DNA from: Flavobacterium sp. NG2 | GTDB lineage: Bacteria > Bacteroidota > Bacteroidia > Flavobacteriales > Flavobacteriaceae | Length of the DNA: 64,000 bases | Assembly: GCF_034119845.1 (NCBI RefSeq) | Contig: NZ_CP139420.1 | Coordinates: 1,342,001 to 1,406,000, forward strand | Direction of reading: 5' to 3' | Shown: positions 28,473-36,601 of the stretch, piece after piece | Position numbering within the stretch: position 1 is the first letter of the stretch | How the letters are laid out: every line of letters begins with the position of its first letter | The notes under the pieces: model-generated | Databases searched by the model: none | What the model was told of the DNA's origin: nothing | Seen by the model: only the letters and a program-made list of their open reading frames with translations | Program-made: the position numbers and the translations under genes

Positions 28473-29439
28473 TGATTGTAATGCTATCGCCTCTTTCTAT
28501 GGTGTCAAAGGCAAAAACCTACTATATCAATACAAGGATTTCTTAAGTGATTTTAAAATCTGGAATCAAAAAGCACATGCGAAACAATGGCTTATTTTTC
28601 CTGAAAACATTGGAAAACGGTTATCTATTGATGAAACCTCTCTTTCTAATGGCGAGCTTTACACCGTTTTAACAAACAAAGCTGCTAACGGTAGAAAAGG
28701 CACTATAGTAGCGATGGTTGCTGGAACAAAAGCAGAAACAGTAATTGCAATTATTGAAAAAATCCCTCTTAAACAACGAAACCTAGTTAATGAAATAACA
28801 TTGGACATGGCTGGTAATATGGGATTAATTGCTAAAAAATGTTTTCCTAAAGCAATACAAGTGACCGACCGCTTTCATGTTCAAAAACTTGCCACTGAAG
28901 CTTTGCAAGAGATCAGAATTAAACACCGATGGAAAGCTATAGACCAAGAAAACGAAGCAATGGAACAAGCTAAAAGCAGCAAAACGAAGTATGAACCAAA
29001 AATATTAACCAACGGCGATACCCTCAAACAACTACTAGCTAGGAGTCGTTATTTTTTATACAAAAACAAATCAAAATGGTCTCAGAACCAAAAAGAACGT
29101 GCGGACTTATTATTCAATTTATATCCCGATATTCATAAAGCATACAATCTAACACAAGACTTACGCAATATCTTTGAAAACACAACTGATAAAATAATTG
29201 CTTTTACTAGACTGGCCAAATGGCATGAAAAAGTAAATCAATCAGGATTTAAGTCTTTCAACACAATATCTCGAACCATAACCAATCATTATCAAAACAT
29301 ATTAAACTATTTTGACAACAGAAGTACTAATGCTTCGGCAGAATCCTTCAATGCCAAAATAAAAGCTTTTAGGTCGCAGTTTAGAGGAGTTAGAAACATT
29401 GAGTTTTTCCTTTTTAGGCTAACTAATATTTATGCTTAA
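28447..29439 (+). CDS. ISAon1/ISL3-like transposase, catalytic region (no ATG before the first Asp)
   Basis: The open frame runs from 28447 to the stop at 29439, about 330 codons. Catalytic-core motifs in order are LSIDETS (first Asp, near 28630), TLDMAGNM, VTDRFHV, and ASAESFNAKIK (final Glu). The only ATG upstream of the bulk of the frame is at 28714, downstream of the first Asp. A protein started there would lack a catalytic residue, so active enzyme needs a frameshift from the preceding frame. I cannot tell by eye whether the element is still active. Confidence 0.75.
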   Translation, partial: KKSIDSKPNDCNAIASFYGVKGKNLLYQYKDFLSDFKIWNQKAHAKQWLIFPENIGKRLSIDETSLSNGELYTVLTNKAANGRKGTIVAMVAGTKAETVIAIIEKIPLKQRNLVNEITLDMAGNMGLIAKKCFPKAIQVTDRFHVQKLATEALQEIRIKHRWKAIDQENEAMEQAKSSKTKYEPKILTNGDTLKQLLARSRYFLYKNKSKWSQNQKERADLLFNLYPDIHKAYNLTQDLRNIFENTTDKIIAFTRLAKWHEKVNQSGFKSFNTISRTITNHYQNILNYFDNRSTNASAESFNAKIKAFRSQFRGVRNIEFFLFRLTNIYA

Positions 29440-29447
29440 TTTTTGTC

Positions 29448-29472
29448 GCTCCACAGGTTTTAGGATTGATCC
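29448..29472 (-). repeat. Right terminal inverted repeat of the IS
   Basis: The 25-bp right end lies 8 nt after the transposase stop. Read inward it starts GGATCAATCC and is 18/25 identical to the left end. Confidence 0.75.
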
Positions 29473-29480
29473 GTTTTTCT
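29473..29480 (+). repeat. Target-site duplication, right copy
   Basis: GTTTTTCT is identical to 28037-28044. From 29481 onward is the original sequence that followed the PUL terminator. It holds several GGATCAATC-like tips (29521-29548, read on the minus strand) and no gene until the tRNA. Confidence 0.85.
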
Positions 29481-29571
29481 TTTGGTCTTATTTATATTCC
29501 CTAATCCCCAACTTTTGTTCCTGATCCGGATTGATCCCTGATTGATCCTTTTTTATTAATAAAAAGTGAGC

Positions 29572-29604
29572 AAAAAAAAACTTCTCAATTTCTTGAGAAG
29601 TTTT
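29572..29604 (-). terminator. Terminator of the tRNA-Val transcript
   Basis: An 8-bp stem CTTCTCAA / TTGAGAAG (29581-29588 with 29593-29600), extended by A/T pairs, ends on the minus strand in a run of nine T (A on the plus strand at 29572-29580). It lies 2 nt past the tRNA 3' end. Confidence 0.85.
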
Positions 29605-29606
29605 GT

Positions 29607-29680
29607 GGGCGATGAGGGGTTCGAACCCCCGACCCCCTCGGTGTAAACGAGGTGCTCTGAACCAGCTGAGCTAATCGCCC
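29607..29680 (-). tRNA. tRNA-Val (anticodon UAC)
   Basis: A 74-nt cloverleaf is readable on the minus strand. The acceptor stem is GGGCGAT / ATCGCCC and the D arm is GCTC...GAGC. The anticodon stem CCTCG / CGAGG closes the loop TTTACAC, giving anticodon TAC for valine codons GUA and relatives. The T arm carries TTCGAAC. The CCA end is not encoded. It has its own promoter and terminator, and sits between the PUL/IS region and folC. Confidence 0.96.
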
Positions 29681-29718
29681 TATTTTATTAGGTTGCTATC
29701 ATTTTGTGATTGCGAGTG

Positions 29719-29748
29719 CAAATATAAGACTCTTTTTTGTATTTGCAA
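29719..29748 (-). promoter_or_regulatory. Promoter of tRNA-Val
   Basis: The minus-strand -7 box TATATTTG (29719-29726) is an exact TAnnTTTG match. A TTG at 29746-29748 lies exactly 19 nt upstream. The distance to the tRNA 5' end is about 38 nt. Confidence 0.65.
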
Positions 29749-29766
29749 CTATAAAACTCAAAAAAA

Positions 29767-30987
29767 TTAAAGTATTTCTGCAACTACAAAGGTACTACCA
29801 CCTACATAAATAAAGTCATCACTCTCTGCTTGTTTTATAGCGTTTTCGTAAGCTTCTGGTATTGAGTTGAATGTTTTTCCTTTAAGTCCGTTTTCTGTTG
29901 CTTTTTCGAATAGAATTTTAACATCTAAACCTCTTGGATTATTTGGTTTTGAAAAGTAATAAATAGCATTTTTTGGCAATAAAGGTAAAATAGCCTCTAG
30001 GTTTTTGTCGTTTACAACTCCAAAAACAATATGTAACCTATTAAAATTCTCTTTTTGAATTTGATTGAATACAATGTTAAGTCCTTCTTTGTTATGAGCA
30101 GTGTCGCAAACTATTTTGGGCGAACTTCCTAATTGCTGCCATCTACCTTGAAGGTTGGTGTTATTAGTCACATTTAGTAGACCTTTTTTGATTTGTTCTT
30201 CTGAAACCGCTATTCCGTTATTAGATTTCAAAACGGCAATAGCCTGTAAAACGGTTTTTTTATTAAAAACTTGATAGTCTCCAAGTAAATCAGATGGGAA
30301 AGTCTCTGAAATTAATTCAGAAGCAAAATAAATGGCAGCATTTTTTTCTTTGGCTTTTTCAATAAAAACAGCTTTGGTTTCTGGAGTGTATTCCCCAATT
30401 ACTACCGGTGTTTTTTCTTTTATAATTCCTGCTTTTTCACCAGCAACAAGTTCGAGTGTATTTCCTAAAAACTGTACGTGGTCTAATCCAATGTTTGTTA
30501 TTACCGAAAGGAGAGGGGAGATGATATTAGTAGCGTCAAGTCTTCCGCCCATACCAACTTCAATGATGGCTAAATCAATCTTTTCTTTTTCGAAATAATC
30601 AAAGGCAAGTCCAACACTCATTTCGAAAAAACTGATGTCATTTGTTTCAAAGTAAGATTTGTTTTTGGCAATGAATTCGCAAACAAATGCTTCACTAATT
30701 TCTTGACCGTTAATTTTTATACGTTCTCTGTAATCCTTTAAATGAGGTGAAGTGTATAGGCCAACTTTGTATCCAGCTTCTTGTAATATGGAAGCTAGCA
30801 TGTGTGAGGTGGAGCCTTTGCCATTTGTTCCAGCAATATGAATGCACTTTAGGTTTTCTTGTGGATTGTTAAGGTGGTTGGCAAGTGCTTTTATGTTGGT
30901 TAAATCTTCCTTATAAGCAGTGGCTCCTTGTGTTTGATACATAGGGAGCTGATTAAACATCCATTGGGTTGTTTCTTGATAATTCAT
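29767..30987 (-). CDS. folC: Bifunctional folylpolyglutamate synthase / dihydrofolate synthase FolC
   Basis: FolC makes dihydrofolate from dihydropteroate and adds glutamates to folates in the cytoplasm. The 406-aa protein belongs to the Mur-ligase superfamily. Its ATP-binding loop AGTNGKGS lies at residues 52-59. YTSPHLKDYRERI and EVGMGGRLDATNI follow, both diagnostic of FolC, with TNIGLDH and CDTAHNKEGL further on. It is the last gene of the exbB-exbD-tonB-folC run, 43 nt after the TonB-like gene. A tRNA follows with its own promoter. Confidence 0.95.
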   Translation of the reverse strand: MNYQETTQWMFNQLPMYQTQGATAYKEDLTNIKALANHLNNPQENLKCIHIAGTNGKGSTSHMLASILQEAGYKVGLYTSPHLKDYRERIKINGQEISEAFVCEFIAKNKSYFETNDISFFEMSVGLAFDYFEKEKIDLAIIEVGMGGRLDATNIISPLLSVITNIGLDHVQFLGNTLELVAGEKAGIIKEKTPVVIGEYTPETKAVFIEKAKEKNAAIYFASELISETFPSDLLGDYQVFNKKTVLQAIAVLKSNNGIAVSEEQIKKGLLNVTNNTNLQGRWQQLGSSPKIVCDTAHNKEGLNIVFNQIQKENFNRLHIVFGVVNDKNLEAILPLLPKNAIYYFSKPNNPRGLDVKILFEKATENGLKGKTFNSIPEAYENAIKQAESDDFIYVGGSTFVVAEIL

Positions 30988-31030
30988 TTTGTTGTTGATT
31001 GTACTGAAATCAATATTTTTTTTAAAGGAT

Positions 31031-31828
31031 TTATTCCCCTAATTTGAAGTTTACCGTAATGAACCCAATTTGTGTTTCAGGTGCATTACTGTCTGGTTGC
31101 CATTTGTATTTCCTAGCTGTTGCTAGAGCAGGTTCTATCAGGCAAGGATTCGTATTTGTGGTTCCTTTAGTGTATTTAGCTGCAATTACATTTCCATTTC
31201 GATTCACTGTAATTTGTACCACTACAGTCCCTGATTCGTTACATTTTTGAACTTCTTTACCTCTTGAACTTATGGTGCGCCCATTAAGTCCCCAGCCACT
31301 GTTTCCTCCAGCTCCAGTTCCAGAACCATAGTAAGTATTCGCGTATGGATCACCGTTTAAGCTTCCTTTATCTCCTGCTTTATCATCATTCCCCTCGCCA
31401 CCTTTTGCTTTTCCGTCTGATTTTGGTCCGTTGATTAAGCTGGATAATGCATCAGTGGTACTTTTTGAAGGTTTTGGACTTTCAACTGGTTTTTGTTTTA
31501 CTTCTTCTTTGGCAACTTCTTTGGTAGGTTCCACTTTTTTTGCCTTTTTCATAACAACTGCTTCCTCCATGTCTTGCGAAATAACATCATCGTCACTTGA
31601 CCTTGATGGTTTTGCAGCCGTAGGAGTGGGAGCAGATTGGATAGCTTCTTTGGGTTGAATTTCGCCTGCACCAAATTCAGTTGTGCCAAAATTGATGGCA
31701 ATTCCGTTTTCAGGTGGTGGATCAAGAGAAGTTAAGCCTAGATAAAAAAACAAGATCAATAGTATCACAAAAATGGTTGATGTGATAACAAATGATTTTT
31801 TTTCTTCTTCTGTTTCTAAATATTTCAT
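31031..31828 (-). CDS. TonB-like energy transducer
   Basis: This 265-aa protein has a cytoplasmic N-terminus, one membrane helix (about residues 15-33) and a long charged and Pro/Gly-rich periplasmic spacer. Its C-terminal TonB-like domain covers about 170-265 (VVQITVNRNGNVIAAKY ... TARKYKWQP). It would couple the ExbB/ExbD proton channel to outer-membrane receptors such as SusC. It lies 35 nt after exbD in the same operon. Which receptors it serves cannot be told from the sequence. Confidence 0.85.
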   Translation of the reverse strand: MKYLETEEEKKSFVITSTIFVILLILFFYLGLTSLDPPPENGIAINFGTTEFGAGEIQPKEAIQSAPTPTAAKPSRSSDDDVISQDMEEAVVMKKAKKVEPTKEVAKEEVKQKPVESPKPSKSTTDALSSLINGPKSDGKAKGGEGNDDKAGDKGSLNGDPYANTYYGSGTGAGGNSGWGLNGRTISSRGKEVQKCNESGTVVVQITVNRNGNVIAAKYTKGTTNTNPCLIEPALATARKYKWQPDSNAPETQIGFITVNFKLGE

Positions 31829-31863
31829 GTAGAATTAATCTGTTTTTTGAAGGTCAAATAGGT

Positions 31864-32256
31864 TTATTTTGGGCGTACCGCTAAAACAACTTTAATTTGA
31901 TTTCTGTTAGCAATATCTAAAACATTAACTGCTTTTTCAATTGGAACACCTTCTTCGGCTCTCAATATAATTGCTTTTGAATTGTCACTTGAGAATATCC
32001 CCAGTAGTTTAGATTCCAAATCAGATTCTAAAACAGGCTCTTTGTCAATAAAAAACTCTAATTTTTTATTAATACTTACTGCTATGTTTTTGTTGCTATC
32101 TGTTTTTCCTTTTGCTTTAGGTAATACTAAGTCTAATGCGTTGGTAGTTACCATGGTTGATGTTAGCATGAAAAATATCAATAGTAAGAATACAATATCA
32201 GTCATGGAAGACATATTGAATTCGGCACTTACTTTATTTCGTCCTCTAATATTCAT
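31864..32256 (-). CDS. exbD: Biopolymer transport protein ExbD
   Basis: ExbD is the proton-channel partner of ExbB that energises TonB. The 130-aa protein has the expected single N-terminal membrane helix with the conserved Asp20 in SSMTDIVFLLLIFFM, and a periplasmic domain. It begins 2 nt after exbB. The order exbB-exbD-tonB is standard. Confidence 0.93.
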   Translation of the reverse strand: MNIRGRNKVSAEFNMSSMTDIVFLLLIFFMLTSTMVTTNALDLVLPKAKGKTDSNKNIAVSINKKLEFFIDKEPVLESDLESKLLGIFSSDNSKAIILRAEEGVPIEKAVNVLDIANRNQIKVVLAVRPK

Positions 32257-32258
32257 AA

Positions 32259-32963
32259 TTAAGCTGGGTCATTTAATAAGTCCAAGAAATCAACGGCATT
32301 AGCTTCCATTTGGTGAACTAGTTTGTCTGTTTTTACTACCAAATGATTATAACCTATATAAGCAATTAGACCTACGACTAATCCTGCAACAGTAGTTGTC
32401 ATTGCGGTGTATATTCCTTCTGATAAAGCACCCACTTCAATTTGGCCACCAGAAGTTGCCATTTTATGAAAAGCTTGAATCATACCTACCACCGTTCCTA
32501 GGAAACCAGTCATTGGTCCAGCTCCAGAGATTGTGGCTAGAATACTAATATTTTTTTCTAGTTTATATATTTCCAGTTTTCCAGCATTTTCAATAGCGGT
32601 GTTAATGTCATCAAGAGGCTTCCCAATTCTAGAAATTCCTTTTTCAATTAATCGTGCTACAGGGGATTTGGTGTGAGCACAAGAAATTTTGGCACTATCA
32701 ATTCGGCCATTTCGAATGTTGTCTCGTATTTGTGCCATAAACCCACCGTCGATTTTTGAGGCTTCGTTGATGGCCATCAAGCGTTCAAAATAAATATATA
32801 AAGCTACGAAAAGCATTATAGATAAAGCAATCATAATGATTTGCCCCGCTAGTCCGCCACTAGACATTAATTCGATGATTGATAAGGTTTTTTCAACTGG
32901 AACCGCTTCGGCTAAATTTTCATTTGCAACAGATAAAGTGTCTGCTTGTAACAATAAACTCAT
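32259..32963 (-). CDS. exbB: MotA/TolQ/ExbB-family proton channel ExbB
   Basis: This inner-membrane protein (234 aa) has an extra N-terminal segment and three membrane helices, at about residues 38-58, 135-160 and 180-205. The family segment GAGPMTGFLGTVVGMI lies in the second helix and AMTTTVAGLVVGLI in the third. With ExbD it forms the proton channel that drives TonB. It heads the exbB-exbD-tonB-folC operon. Confidence 0.94.
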   Translation of the reverse strand: MSLLLQADTLSVANENLAEAVPVEKTLSIIELMSSGGLAGQIIMIALSIMLFVALYIYFERLMAINEASKIDGGFMAQIRDNIRNGRIDSAKISCAHTKSPVARLIEKGISRIGKPLDDINTAIENAGKLEIYKLEKNISILATISGAGPMTGFLGTVVGMIQAFHKMATSGGQIEVGALSEGIYTAMTTTVAGLVVGLIAYIGYNHLVVKTDKLVHQMEANAVDFLDLLNDPA

Positions 32964-33031
32964 AGTAGATTTTCTTTTTTATTGAAACGCTAAGATATTA
33001 TAAAAATTATAAGTATGACTGAATTAAATGT

Positions 33032-34099
33032 TTATTTCGAGTAAACAAAACCAGAGCTATGATTTTTTTTGGCACCTGTAACTGAGCCTAAAACATTCAC
33101 TTCCTCTCTTAGTTTTAATACTCCTAAAAGTCCAAAAATTAAAGCTTCTTTGTATTCTAAAATAGTTGGTTCTGGAATGATTATTTTCATTTCAGGCAAA
33201 TGGTTTTTAATGCGTTCTATCAAATAATCATTGTAAGCTCCTCCTCCTGTGATAAATAGAGTGCTGTTTTTATTTGGCAAAGCCAAAGCAGTTTGCAAAG
33301 CAATATGTTCGGTGAAAGTGGCCAATTTATCTTTGATTTCGATTTCGTACTCTTCCATTAATGGCAAAACGATTTCTTTAACAAATTCAAAACCAAGTGA
33401 CTTAGGGTGTTTTAGTTGGTAAAATTCTAAACTATTCAATTCGTTTAGTAATTCAATATTTACTGTTCCATTTCGTGAATTTTCACCTTTATTGTCATAG
33501 TCCATTCCTAATTGATTAGCATAGTAATTTAAAATGGTGTTTACTGGACAAATATCAAAGGCAATTCTATTTCCATTCTCTTCAAATGATACATTCGAAA
33601 ACCCACCTAGATTCATACAATAATGGTAATTTGAAAATAGGATTTGGTCACCTATAGGTACGAGTGGCGCTCCTTGTCCACCTAATTGCACATCTTGAAC
33701 TCTAAAGTTACAAACTACTGTTTGCTGAGTAAGTTTAGCAATTTCGGGTAAATTTCCAATTTGCAGTGTATAGTTTATTTGAGGTTGATGCAGTATAGTA
33801 TGACCATGAGAACAAACAGCATCGAGCTCTTTTATTTGGTGCTTGTTTACAAACTCATTTATTATTGAAGATAAAAGCAGTGTGTAATCATGATTTAATT
33901 CTTCAAGCGCTTCTTTTGAAAAAGTAACGGCATTTTTTAAAATAGAAATCCAAGCGTAATTGTATGGTACAGTTTCGCTATGGATAATTTCAAAATCCCA
34001 ATGGTTGTTTTTGATTGTAAATTGAATTTGTGCTAAATCTACTCCGTCCAATGAAGTCCCAGACATTACACCAATAATATTATAAGATTCTTTTTTCAT
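33032..34099 (-). CDS. anmK: Anhydro-N-acetylmuramic acid kinase
   Basis: AnmK phosphorylates 1,6-anhydro-MurNAc recovered from the cell wall so that it can be recycled. The start was set at the ATG at 34099 (355 aa), because the family motif GVMSGTSLDGVD then lies at residues 10-21. The longer frame adds 19 residues without a match. Other AnmK marks are SHGHTILHQP, GGQGAPLVPIGD and FITGGGAYN. The gene is divergent from the acyl-CoA dehydrogenase and separate from the exb operon by 68 nt. Confidence 0.93.
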   Translation of the reverse strand: MKKESYNIIGVMSGTSLDGVDLAQIQFTIKNNHWDFEIIHSETVPYNYAWISILKNAVTFSKEALEELNHDYTLLLSSIINEFVNKHQIKELDAVCSHGHTILHQPQINYTLQIGNLPEIAKLTQQTVVCNFRVQDVQLGGQGAPLVPIGDQILFSNYHYCMNLGGFSNVSFEENGNRIAFDICPVNTILNYYANQLGMDYDNKGENSRNGTVNIELLNELNSLEFYQLKHPKSLGFEFVKEIVLPLMEEYEIEIKDKLATFTEHIALQTALALPNKNSTLFITGGGAYNDYLIERIKNHLPEMKIIIPEPTILEYKEALIFGLLGVLKLREEVNVLGSVTGAKKNHSSGFVYSK

Positions 34100-34259
34100 G
34101 CAGGAATATTTTTTATTTAGGCCTAAATATCTTCCTCTATAATTAGATAAAATCAAATAAATAGGCTAATTTTCTATCAGGTAAAATTAATAATTGTAAT
34201 TCAGTTAATTTAATTTTATTTTGAAAGTAGCGTATTATGAATAATAATCAAAAATAAAT

Positions 34260-35396
34260 ATGGATTTTAATTTATCAGAAGAGCATTTGATGATTCAACA
34301 AGCAGCTAGAGATTTTGCTCAAACCGAATTATTGCCTGGTGTGATTGAAAGAGATGAGCATTCTAAATTTCCAACAGAACAAGTAAAGAAGTTAGCTGAA
34401 CTTGGTTTTTTAGGAATGGTAGTGGATCCTAAATATGGTGGAGCAGGTTTAGATAATTTGGCCTATGTTTTGGCATTGGTTGAATTAGCCAAAGTGGATG
34501 CTTCGGCTGCGGTTATTATGTCTGTCAATAATTCGTTGGTTTGTGCCGGAATGGAAAAATATTGCAACGAAGAGCAAAAACAGAAATACCTAGTTCCCTT
34601 AGCAAAAGGCGAAGTTTTAGGAGCTTTTTGTTTGTCTGAGCCTGAAGCAGGTTCCGATGCTACCTCCCAAAAAACGACTGCTATTGATAAAGGGGATTAT
34701 TATTTGTTGAATGGAACCAAAAATTGGATTACAAATGGTTCATCAGCTTCGACTTATTTAGTTATGGCTCAGACGGATGTTGAAAAAGGGCATAAAGGAA
34801 TCAATGCCTTTATTGTCGAAAAAGGATGGAAGGGCTTTGATATTGGGCCAAAAGAAAAGAAAATGGGAATTCGAGGTTCTGATACACATTCGTTATTGTT
34901 TAATGATGTAAAAGTGCCAAAAGAAAATAGAATAGGGGAAGATGGTTTTGGTTTTCATTTTGCTATGGAAATTCTTAATGGGGGGCGAATAGGAATTGCA
35001 GCCCAAGCTTTAGGAATTGCTACAGGAGCTTATGAATTGGCATTAAAATATTCGCAAGAGCGAAAAGCTTTTGGGAAAGAAATTTTTAAACATCAGGCGA
35101 TTGCTTTTAAATTGGCTGATATGGCAACGCAGATTATGGCTGCTAAAATGCTATGTTATAAAGCGGCATTGGAGAAAGATGCAGGGCAGGATATCACGCA
35201 ATCTGGTGCGATGGCTAAATTATTTGCTTCGCAAACCGCAATGGATACAACGATTGAAGCGGTTCAAATTCATGGTGGAAATGGATATGTATCCGAATAT
35301 CATGTAGAGCGAATGATGCGAGATGCTAAAATTACTCAGATTTACGAAGGAACTTCCGAAATCCAGAAAATTGTAATATCCAGAAGTTTGCTTTAA
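34260..35396 (+). CDS. Acyl-CoA dehydrogenase (short/medium-chain or butyryl-CoA type)
   Basis: This FAD enzyme catalyses the first step of fatty-acid or branched-chain acyl-CoA oxidation. The protein has 378 aa, the normal family size. Signatures are GAFCLSEPEAGSD (substrate/FAD loop), WITNGSSASTYLV, GGRIGIAAQALGIA and QIHGGNGYVSEYHVER. The catalytic base is Glu363 in IYEGTSEIQ, the position used by short- and medium-chain enzymes. No electron-transfer flavoprotein gene is adjacent. Chain length cannot be told from sequence alone. Confidence 0.92.
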   Translation: MDFNLSEEHLMIQQAARDFAQTELLPGVIERDEHSKFPTEQVKKLAELGFLGMVVDPKYGGAGLDNLAYVLALVELAKVDASAAVIMSVNNSLVCAGMEKYCNEEQKQKYLVPLAKGEVLGAFCLSEPEAGSDATSQKTTAIDKGDYYLLNGTKNWITNGSSASTYLVMAQTDVEKGHKGINAFIVEKGWKGFDIGPKEKKMGIRGSDTHSLLFNDVKVPKENRIGEDGFGFHFAMEILNGGRIGIAAQALGIATGAYELALKYSQERKAFGKEIFKHQAIAFKLADMATQIMAAKMLCYKAALEKDAGQDITQSGAMAKLFASQTAMDTTIEAVQIHGGNGYVSEYHVERMMRDAKITQIYEGTSEIQKIVISRSLL

Positions 35397-35627
35397 TAGA
35401 ATAATGAAATGGTGTATCAATTACTTTTTTTGAAACCAAATGACAATTTGGGACGTATATATATATAATAGCTTTTGGTAGTGAATTTGCCGTTTCATAA
35501 GTAGATGGATTTTTTAAAAGAAATTTGAAATAGTTTCCTTTTTTAATAAGTAGTGTAAGGAATCCCGATTTGTACCGTCTTTATTTAAGTGAGCTATTAG
35601 ATATATTTTATTTTAAAGAAGAAGCGT

Positions 35628-36089
35628 ATGAAAAAAATCATTCCAATTTTAGTTTTAGTATTGGTTTCAGTATTGGTCTTTGGACAAAATGAAATCAAAA
35701 GAGCTTCTCAATTTAATTTAGAGAATGGCATAGCGATTCAAGGTTATGATCCAATTTCTTATTTTGTGGAATCGAAAGCGATTAAAGGGAACAAAGAAAT
35801 TGCGGTGACTTACAAAGGTGTTGTTTATTATTTTTCATCAAAAAAAAATAAAGAGACGTTTTTAAAGAATCCATCTTCTTATGAGCCCCAATACGGGGGG
35901 TGGTGTGCATACGCCATTGGTAAATCTGGAGAAAAAGTGTCAGTAAATCCCAAGACATTTAAAATTGTTGATGGAAAACTCTATTTATTTTACAACGCTT
36001 TTTTGAATAACACTCTCAAAGATTGGAATAAAGATGAGGCTAATTTGAAATCAAAAGCCAATGAAAATTGGGATAGAATTAATAAGTAG
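35628..36089 (+). CDS. YHS domain protein with signal peptide
   Basis: This 153-aa exported protein has a signal peptide ending at VFGQ (about residue 20). A YHS domain follows (about 40-100: GYDPISYF, YKGVVYYFSS, FLKNPSSYEPQYGGWCAY). YHS domains are linked to metal handling, with one conserved Cys seen in GGWCAY. The function is unknown. It is the first gene of a same-strand run that continues 23 nt later with the DinB-like gene. The 231 nt before it contain A+T-rich sequence with an alternating TA run (35458-35470) and no clear promoter. Confidence 0.8.
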   Translation: MKKIIPILVLVLVSVLVFGQNEIKRASQFNLENGIAIQGYDPISYFVESKAIKGNKEIAVTYKGVVYYFSSKKNKETFLKNPSSYEPQYGGWCAYAIGKSGEKVSVNPKTFKIVDGKLYLFYNAFLNNTLKDWNKDEANLKSKANENWDRINK

Positions 36090-36112
36090 AACACCAAATT
36101 CACTATAAAAAT

Positions 36113-36601
36113 ATGTTGCTACATTCTATAAATAATAGTTTAAATGAATTAAAGGATTTGTTAGTCCAATTATCAAATGTTGAGTATTCAAAACCTTGTA
36201 TTTCATTAAGTAATTCGACCATTGGGGAACACACCAGGCATATTATTGAAATGTTTCAATGTTTGGTGCTTAATTACGATTCGGGAATTGTGAATTATGA
36301 TAATAGGGAAAGAAACCATCAAATACAAACTGATACATCATTTGCGATTAGTCAAATTGAGTTTATTCAAAACGTTCTAGAAAAAGAAAATAAAAAATTG
36401 CAATTGCAGCAAATTGTAGATGCTGAGGAGTTGCGAATCGAAACAAATTATTTTAGAGAATTACTATATAATTTAGAACATTGCATACATCATCAGGCGC
36501 TTATAAAAGTTGGAGTTATCCAAAATTGTTCCATTACGCTAAATGAAAATTTTGGAGTAGCTCGTTCAACAATCGAATATAGAAACCAATGTGTACAGTA
36601 A
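36113..36601 (+). CDS. DinB-family four-helix protein
   Basis: The 162-aa product looks like a DinB/YfiT-type four-helix bundle. The usual metal-binding histidines are present as His40 (GEHTRH) and His123/His127 (LEHCIHHQALIKVG). Members include thiol S-transferases such as bacillithiol transferases and metal-dependent hydrolases (family knowledge). The substrate here is unknown. Its end overlaps the start of the NRDE gene by 13 nt, a sign of translational coupling. Confidence 0.75.
   Translation: MLLHSINNSLNELKDLLVQLSNVEYSKPCISLSNSTIGEHTRHIIEMFQCLVLNYDSGIVNYDNRERNHQIQTDTSFAISQIEFIQNVLEKENKKLQLQQIVDAEELRIETNYFRELLYNLEHCIHHQALIKVGVIQNCSITLNENFGVARSTIEYRNQCVQ

Larger units (their letters stand above)
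28045..29472 (+). mobile_element. ISL3-like (ISAon1-type) insertion sequence, 1428 bp
   Basis: The element is defined by imperfect terminal inverted repeats and by identical 8-bp flanks. The left end (28045-28069, beginning GGATCAAGTC) matches the right end read inward (29472-29448, beginning GGATCAATCC) at 18 of 25 positions without gaps. It carries two reading frames that together make an ISAon1-like transposase with DDE residues. The exact duplication suggests a fairly recent single insertion. Assignment to ISL3/ISAon1 rests on the transposase sequence and on the 8-bp duplication. Confidence 0.85.

Noticed and set aside
28473..28556. Restart ATG (TAATG) after the first transposase frame
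   Set aside because: The overlapping ATG at 28472 is in the third frame and meets a stop soon after, so it does not produce the catalytic region.
29505..29529. Alternative right end of the insertion sequence
   Set aside because: It resembles the left end, but only the end at 29472 is followed by an exact 8-bp copy of the left flank.
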